Assembly (NCBI GenBank): GCA_045402695.1
Contig: JAWPNA010000064.1
Span: 1-10,183, forward strand
Origin: JAWPNA01 sp045402695
GTDB taxonomy: Bacteria; Acidobacteriota; Polarisedimenticolia; JACPZX01; DASXTC01
DNA length: 10,183 nt
Direction: 5' to 3'
Position 1 is the first letter of the stretch, and each line of letters begins with the position of its first letter. Position numbers and translations under genes: made by a program. The notes beneath the pieces were generated by a model. The model saw nothing but the letters and a program-made list of their open reading frames with translations. It was not told where the DNA came from and did no database searches. Below, piece by piece: positions 6,707-10,183 of this stretch.

Positions 6707-7027
6707 CCCAAGATCGTACGACAACCGCCTCGAAGCCGGCTGCAAGAGAGGTAGCCATCAAGGGCCAGTCAGACGGTGCACCTGGGCCAGCGTCACGCCC
6801 GCAGCGAAGGCCGATTCGGCGACGGGTAGCCCGCGCCCGCTCTCAGCCCGACCAACACGACGATAATCCGCAGCCCTGAGTGGAGCCTGCACCGATGGCT
6901 CGACTCCTGGCGCGGCATTGGTCACGTCGCGGCCGGGTGCAGCGGCAGGGCTGGGACCTCCAACTCGCCGAGTACGGCGACGGGCACTAAGGGCGACGCT
7001 CTCGCCGACCGGCCAGCGTGCCGCACA
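6707..7027. promoter_or_regulatory. Divergent intergenic region
   Basis: This region lies between the minus-strand Mrr-like gene and the plus-strand membrane-protein pair, so promoters for both directions should be here. I cannot identify convincing -10/-35 elements; the sequence is GC-rich. It contains one possible 31-aa ORF, listed separately. Confidence 0.35.
6895..6990 (+). CDS. Possible 31-aa small ORF
   Basis: ATG at 6895, preceded 9 nt upstream by GGAG, opens a 31-codon Arg-rich frame ending in GWDLQLAEYGDGH before a TAA. An in-frame TGA lies a few codons upstream, so it is a self-contained frame. No domain is recognisable. It may be a small protein, the remnant of a larger gene, or chance. 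Confidence 0.18.
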   Translation: MARLLARHWSRRGRVQRQGWDLQLAEYGDGH

Positions 7028-7381
7028 ATGCCCCTTACGCTCATGGAGCTCCTGATGCTAGGCTTGGACCCACGGCGGGCAGCGGCGATGGATGCGAATT
7101 TCGATTGGGTGCATCTTGTCCGACACCTACGGGTGTTCGTCGTTCATACCGTCGCCATGCTGATCGACACCGCATTTCTAGCCCTCTGGGTTGCTGCGCA
7201 ATGGGCTCTAAGTGAATTGGTCATCAGCAGCCTGCCGATCTCGTCCATCAAGGCGCCGGTACTCGTTGGCTTCCAGGTCCTCTTTGGGTTCTCAACCTTT
7301 GTTCCCATAGGGGTGTACATCTACGTTGACACAAGGATCATGATCTTAAGAGCCAAGAGGCAAATTCAACGACTCCACTAG
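7028..7381 (+). CDS. Small membrane protein with two TM helices, unknown function
   Basis: A 117-aa protein from the first ATG. Two hydrophobic helices are visible at about residues 36-59 (FVVHTVAMLIDTAFLALWVA) and 78-101 (VLVGFQVLFGFSTFVPIGVY), with a short, basic C-terminal tail (RAKRQIQRLH), which suggests a cytoplasmic C-terminus. ATGs at 7043, 7052 and 7088 are alternative starts; GGAG 6 nt before the ATG at 7052 is the best ribosome binding site, so the true protein may be 109 aa. It is not recognised as a member of a named family. The next gene starts 8 nt after its stop, so the two form an operon and their products may interact in the membrane. Confidence 0.65.
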   Translation: MPLTLMELLMLGLDPRRAAAMDANFDWVHLVRHLRVFVVHTVAMLIDTAFLALWVAAQWALSELVISSLPISSIKAPVLVGFQVLFGFSTFVPIGVYIYVDTRIMILRAKRQIQRLH

Positions 7382-7389
7382 GAAGCTGA

Positions 7390-8052
7390 ATGACCCAGAT
7401 GGATACGATTGATAGGCTTCCCATCGAGCAGCCGCTGCTGCGGTCGCTGAAGATGTATGGAAGAAGGCTCGGGCTCTTTTTCGCTATCGTCGTTGGGAAC
7501 TTTGTCGTCTTGGGACTGTCTCTACTTCGCGATACCTTCACGCATCTCGACATTCTTGTGCATGCACTCTTGGTCGCTGTGTTAGTGCTGACGGCCCACC
7601 TCTATTCACGCTACAGAACTGTGGCGGCGCAGCAACGTCCATTGTGGGGACTGCAACCCCGGTTTCGCCAGCACGCCTCAAGGGAATCCGTGGTTTGGTC
7701 CCATGACTTGGCACGAGCGGAACTAAAGCCACCACGTCCTCTGAGCGAGCCGGTGGAAGAGCCTTTCAGTGAGCCGGTGAAAGAGCCGCTCAGGCCCCAG
7801 ACACTATCGCAGCGAGCACGTGTGGAGATCATCGTAAGGATGCTCGAGAAGCGGGCAACCCTGTTAGCGAGGCACCAGGAAAGGGTTGAGGAGGATGTTA
7901 AAGACGCCGGCTTGAGGTCACAGGAGACCGCGGCTTTAGAGACTGACACAAGGAGCGTCGTCGAAGCACTTCATGGTGCGCGAAATGAGTTGACCTCACT
8001 GATTCAGAAATGGCGACAAGAACTGGAGAGGCTCTCTCAGTCGGAGAAGTGA
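7390..8052 (+). CDS. Two-TM membrane protein with Pro/Glu repeat and C-terminal coiled coil
   Basis: A 220-aa protein of unknown function. Two TM helices lie at about 27-46 (LGLFFAIVVGNFVVLGLSLL) and 54-71 (DILVHALLVAVLVLTAHL), with a short loop between them so both ends face the same side. A linker with a twice-repeated SEP-V-(E/K)EP unit (about 118-134) leads to a charged helical region (139-220, rich in Glu, Arg, Leu and Gln) that looks like a coiled coil. The start has a GGAAG ribosome binding site overlapping the stop of the previous gene, so they are co-transcribed. The layout (membrane hairpin, flexible spacer, cytoplasmic coiled coil) suggests a scaffold or sensor role, but no enzymatic motif is present. 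Confidence 0.7.
   Translation: MTQMDTIDRLPIEQPLLRSLKMYGRRLGLFFAIVVGNFVVLGLSLLRDTFTHLDILVHALLVAVLVLTAHLYSRYRTVAAQQRPLWGLQPRFRQHASRESVVWSHDLARAELKPPRPLSEPVEEPFSEPVKEPLRPQTLSQRARVEIIVRMLEKRATLLARHQERVEEDVKDAGLRSQETAALETDTRSVVEALHGARNELTSLIQKWRQELERLSQSEK
7744..7791 (+). repeat. 24-bp tandem duplication inside the coiled-coil membrane protein gene
   Basis: Units 7744-7767 and 7768-7791 match at 20 of 24 positions. Each encodes SEPV-(E/K)-EP plus a hydrophobic residue, extending the Pro/Glu linker. The frame is kept, and two of the four differences are synonymous or conservative, so this is an old duplication under coding constraint. Confidence 0.7.
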
Positions 8053-8056
8053 GAAA

Positions 8057-8298
8057 TGTCTCGTGTTTGTCGCGTGCTCAACCTCGAAGGGTTGGCAGAA
8101 GACCGGCGCGACGGTCGCGGACTTCAACGGCGACAGTTACCAATGTGCGAAAGAGAACAGCAAGGAAGGCTTCCGAATGGCTCCGTTCGTCGGGGCCCGA
8201 TACGGAACGAGGTAGACAAGGACCTGTACCGGACGTGCATGCGGTTGAAGGGCTACGAATTGGTCGAAGGCGGAAAATGGGAAGGTTTCCGCGACTAG
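8057..8298 (+). pseudogene. Decayed small lipoprotein gene, start lost and 1-nt frameshift
   Basis: Two frames together encode one recognisable protein. The first part (8057-8212) reads CLVFVAC, the end of a lipoprotein signal peptide with lipobox Cys at 8075-8077, then STSKGWQKTGATVADFNGDS and YQCAKENSKEGFRMAPFVGA, and hits TAG at 8213. The second part, shifted by -1, continues from about 8209 as EVDKDLYRTCMRLKGYELVE and ends at 8298. This matches the pattern of small outer-membrane lipoproteins of the type C..W.KPGAT..DF..D.Y.C......DLYR.CM.A.GY. Upstream of CLVFVAC the frame has no ATG and no hydrophobic region and soon meets a stop, so the 5' end is also missing. One base deleted near 8200-8212 restores the frame. 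An ATG at 8056 opens an 80-codon frame, but its first half is the wrong frame. A sequencing error could explain the shift but not the missing start. Confidence 0.7.
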
Positions 8299-8348
8299 CG
8301 ACGCCGAGAGCCCTTGACAAGCCCTGCACGGGGGCGGACGCTGAAAGT

Positions 8349-8404
8349 GTTCTCGGCCGAAGTGAGCGAGGCTCAGTAGAAACTGCCCGCGCTCGGCTGA
8401 GAAC
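8349..8404. repeat. Inverted repeat, 12-bp arms with 32-nt spacer
   Basis: GTTCTCGGCCGA (8349-8360) and TCGGCTGAGAAC (8393-8404) are complementary at 11 of 12 positions, the exception being a G-T pair. As RNA it would form a stem-loop with a 32-nt loop; as DNA it could be an operator or the residue of a small mobile element. No coding sequence overlaps it convincingly. Confidence 0.45.
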
Positions 8405-8566
8405 GGTCGGCCGATGGAGGCGCGTGGCCCGCTTGTTGGACGGGTCGCGCGAGGAGGCTGGCTCAAGACCTAGCTGACGGACTGGCGGACCGACTACGGT
8501 TCGCAAGACCCGCTGCTCGGAGGGGAAAAGTGATCCCCGATGACGGCGGGTTTCTTGTTTCTTGGG

Positions 8567-8572
8567 AAGGAG
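8567..8572 (+). promoter_or_regulatory. Ribosome binding site deciding the start of the HTH gene
   Basis: AAGGAG, 9 nt before the ATG at 8582, is a near-consensus Shine-Dalgarno. It shows that the open frame beginning at 8540 really starts at 8582. Confidence 0.7.
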
Positions 8573-8581
8573 TCGAGACCA

Positions 8582-9052
8582 ATGCTGAGTGACGTGTTCC
8601 TTGCGAGGCTACGCGCCTCACGAGTGCCGATGTATCGGCTGGCCACCAAGGCCGGGGCGGACCCGTTCTGGCTGTCCCGGTTGGTGTCGGCCGCGTTGGC
8701 TGTGAAGGCCCGCGATGAGCGGATCGTTCGGCTAGGGCAACTGGTCGGGCTAACGGTGGGGGAAGTTTTCGAGGCAGATGGGCAACGCGCCGGGTTTGTC
8801 ATGGCCCGCAAGGGCCGACTGAACGCCCCAGCCATCGTCTGCGAGCGGTGCGGCGACGAGATCACCGACATTGAGATGGGTGGAGTGGTGTGGCGACCCT
8901 CAGCGGAGGATGGCCGTAAGTCCTCGCGAAGCCACGATGTCGCGATGCCGCCCGGCGGCCCCGCCGGGCCGGCCGACTACGGGACGACGTCGCGAGGCAG
9001 CGTGACGGCGGCGGGATCGGCGAGGGCGGCCTGGGTGGCGGCGAGCAGATAG
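8582..9052 (+). pseudogene. XRE-like HTH / zinc-knuckle regulator, 3' end replaced by IS66 insertion
   Basis: The first ~111 codons are native. Residues ~4-66 form an XRE-like helix-turn-helix (LARLRASRVPMYRLATKAGA, LSRLVSA, IVRLGQLVGLTVGEVFEA). Residues 83-104 hold one zinc knuckle (ICERCGDEITD) followed by GGVVWRP, a pattern in which a second Cys pair would be expected downstream. From about 8916 the sequence is the end of an IS66 element, and the remaining 45 codons to the stop at 9052 read antisense to the transposase (low-complexity Gly/Ala/Arg), so the second knuckle is lost. The product, if made, would be a hybrid of 156 aa. The HTH may still bind DNA; regulation of neighbouring genes is speculative. 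A strong ribosome binding site fixes the start. Confidence 0.7.
8950..8969. terminator. GC-rich palindrome after the IS66 transposase stop
   Basis: GCCCGGCGG and CCGCCGGGC pair over 9 bp with a 2-nt gap (effectively a tight 4-nt loop). It lies 8 nt past the transposase stop and inside the IS end. There is no T-run. It may block read-through in or out of the element. Confidence 0.4.
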
Positions 9053-10183
9053 CGCTTCGGGTCGACGCCGCTCAGCTTGGCCGACTCGATCAAGCTGTAG
9101 AAGAGCGCGGCCGCCTCCAGGCCACGCCGGGAGCGTGAGCCATAGTGGTTCTTGCGGCCGAGGACCACGCCGCGCAGGCCGCGCTCGGTGCGATTGTTGT
9201 CGAGCGGGATGCGTGGGTCGTCGAGAAACCGCGTCAGGCCTGCCCAGAGCCCGGCCAGGTAGCCGACGGCCTTGCCCAGACTGCTCTCCGGCAGCGCGCG
9301 CTGCGCCAGCGCCCACGTCTGGATCGCGTGCACGATCGGCCGGGAGCGCTCGGCCCGCAGCCGACCGCGCAGCGCGAGGATCTCCGTCCGGCTGTCGTCC
9401 ACGCCGCCCGGCGCTGGCAGCGCCGGCACGTTGCGCTCGACGGCGTAGAGCTGCCCGATGAGGTCGAGCACCTCCCGGCACGGCCCCGCGTAGTGCGCCT
9501 CCGCCTCAATGAATTTCCGCCGCACGTGCGCCCAGCAGTGGACCAGCGTGATCCCGGGGCCGGCCCGGGCCAGCGCCTCGTAGGCGCCGTAGCCGTCGGC
9601 CATGACGACCCCCCGGAAGTCGCCCAGAATCTCGCGGGCGGCGTGCTGCGACCGGCTCGCGAGGATCCGGTCCACGACCGCGTCCTCGCGGGTCACGCTC
9701 CAGACCCACCAGCGCTGGGTTCCACCCGGCTCCATCAGCCGCCACCACGTCTCGTCGGCACCGACGATGGAGGCGGCAAGCACGTGCCGCCCCAGCGCCT
9801 CGTACGTCGGCCGCAGCACGCGGGCGACCGTCGCGAGTTGGTCCCAGAGCGTCTGGGAGTCGATCACGAGCCCCTCACGCCGCATGATCCGCACCTGGCG
9901 CTCCAGCGGCAGGTGGTCGAGGTACTTGCTGGTCGCCACCTCGATGGCGAACTCGGGCGAGTAGCGCGCCCCCCGCGCATCGGGTCGGGTGCCCAGGCGC
10001 AGCGGCCCCGGCGCCGTCGCCACGCAGCCGTTGCAGCGGCAGCGGTACTTCGCGCGCCGGTGGCGGACCAGCACGAACCGCCGCTCGACCACCGTGATCT
10101 CCTCGGCGTCCTCGCTCTCGTCGGCCAGCGGGGTCAGCGTCCCGCCGCACGCCGCGCAGACGCGCGCGGCCTCGGGCAGCGTG
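8977..10183 (-). CDS. IS66-family transposase (TnpC type), 5' end outside the window
   Basis: 401 residues are visible; the frame stays open to the right edge, so the N-terminus is missing. The first visible part is the zinc-binding domain: CAACGGTL, then, after an acidic stretch (ADESEDAEEIT), VVERRFVLVRHRRAKYRCRC with the second Cys pair, as in IS66 proteins. The DDE catalytic core follows. Counting from the GTG at 10092, these are GADETWW (Asp113), VVMADGYGAYE (Asp166) and LDNNRTERGLR (Glu303). The C-terminal domain (KNHYGSRSRRGLEAAALFYS, GVDPKRYLLA) ends at the TAG at 8977-8979. No internal stop or frameshift was seen, so the transposase is probably functional. The GTG at 10092 is not the true start because coding sequence clearly continues upstream. 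Confidence 0.95.
   Translation of the reverse strand, partial: TLPEAARVCAACGGTLTPLADESEDAEEITVVERRFVLVRHRRAKYRCRCNGCVATAPGPLRLGTRPDARGARYSPEFAIEVATSKYLDHLPLERQVRIMRREGLVIDSQTLWDQLATVARVLRPTYEALGRHVLAASIVGADETWWRLMEPGGTQRWWVWSVTREDAVVDRILASRSQHAAREILGDFRGVVMADGYGAYEALARAGPGITLVHCWAHVRRKFIEAEAHYAGPCREVLDLIGQLYAVERNVPALPAPGGVDDSRTEILALRGRLRAERSRPIVHAIQTWALAQRALPESSLGKAVGYLAGLWAGLTRFLDDPRIPLDNNRTERGLRGVVLGRKNHYGSRSRRGLEAAALFYSLIESAKLSGVDPKRYLLAATQAALADPAAVTLPRDVVP

Larger units (their letters stand above)
8299..8581. other. Intergenic region with an imperfect inverted repeat
   Basis: No gene is supported here. It contains the inverted repeat listed below, a TTGACA at 8314 without a matching -10, and, just before the HTH gene, a short weak stem (CCCG 8536-8539 with CGGG 8547-8550) followed by a T-rich stretch, which could be a poor terminator. 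Confidence 0.4.
8916..10183 (-). mobile_element. IS66-family insertion sequence (partial, runs off the window)
   Basis: The element covers the right end of the window. Its 3' boundary is placed at 8916, where GTAAG begins; GTAA-type terminal repeats are typical of IS66 elements, and this is where the interrupted HTH gene stops looking like protein. The other end, the target duplication and the small accessory genes (tnpA/tnpB type) would lie to the right and are not visible. The boundary is inferred from one end only. Confidence 0.7.

Noticed and set aside
5972..6754. 260-codon plus-strand frame
   Set aside because: It is antisense to the membrane Mrr-like nuclease, whose TM helices and catalytic residues are evident; the antisense product is low-complexity.
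8205..8216. Programmed -1 frameshifting in the lipoprotein gene
   Set aside because: No slippery heptamer (X XXY YYZ) is present at the junction and the gene also lacks a start, so decay is more likely.
8314..8319. TTGACA as a -35 box
   Set aside because: No acceptable -10 hexamer lies 16-18 nt downstream, so it is not supported as a promoter.
8010..8477. 155-codon plus-strand frame and the opposing 142-codon minus-strand frame
   Set aside because: Both are Arg/Ser-rich shadows over the lipoprotein remnant and the following gap; the lipoprotein signal lies in the other two plus-strand frames.
1..10183. CRISPR array, tRNA or rRNA genes
   Set aside because: No regularly spaced direct repeats and no cloverleaf or rRNA-like sequence were seen on either strand.

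Overview
The window comes from a GC-rich bacterium. The sequence alone does not fix the lineage. A lipobox-containing lipoprotein remnant and an IS66 transposase fit a soil or sediment type Gram-negative, but that is inference. No rRNA, tRNA or core housekeeping gene is visible. The content is typical of an accessory or defence region: modification and restriction genes, membrane proteins of unknown function, a decayed gene and insertion-sequence material at or near both edges.

Layout. Positions 1-233 hold no convincing gene, but carry two tandem copies of a 25-bp motif that looks like the end of a transposable element. From 5575 down to 234 the minus strand carries a compact five-gene operon, in transcription order: C5-cytosine methyltransferase A, C5-cytosine methyltransferase B, a PD-(D/E)XK (Mrr-type) nuclease with an N-terminal helical region, an endonuclease III-like HhH-GPD DNA glycosylase with an intact [4Fe-4S] motif, and an HNH nuclease. 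The genes overlap by a few bases or are separated by 7-13 bases. Upstream of it, also on the minus strand, is a two-TM membrane-anchored Mrr-like nuclease (5927-6706), whose stop codon lies in the loop of an 11-bp hairpin. A 351-bp gap follows, with a possible 39-codon leader ORF ending 4 nt before methyltransferase A. Divergently, on the plus strand, two adjacent genes encode small two-TM membrane proteins. The second has a C-terminal coiled coil. They are followed by a lipoprotein gene that has lost its start and carries a 1-nt frameshift. Next comes an XRE-like HTH/zinc-knuckle regulator whose 3' end is replaced by an IS66-family element. The transposase of that element (minus strand) runs off the right edge.

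How the genes work together (inference). Two tandem m5C methyltransferases suggest a restriction-modification system with a non-palindromic site, one enzyme per strand. The Mrr-type and HNH proteins are the candidate restriction subunits, alone or together. The glycosylase is the most interesting part: 5-methylcytosine deaminates to thymine, so an m5C system creates T:G mismatches at its own sites. Many such systems carry a Vsr nuclease for this. Here an EndoIII-family glycosylase may do the job, as described for the Mig glycosylase next to a methyltransferase in Methanothermobacter. Placing repair and two different nuclease folds in one operon is the main thing to follow up.
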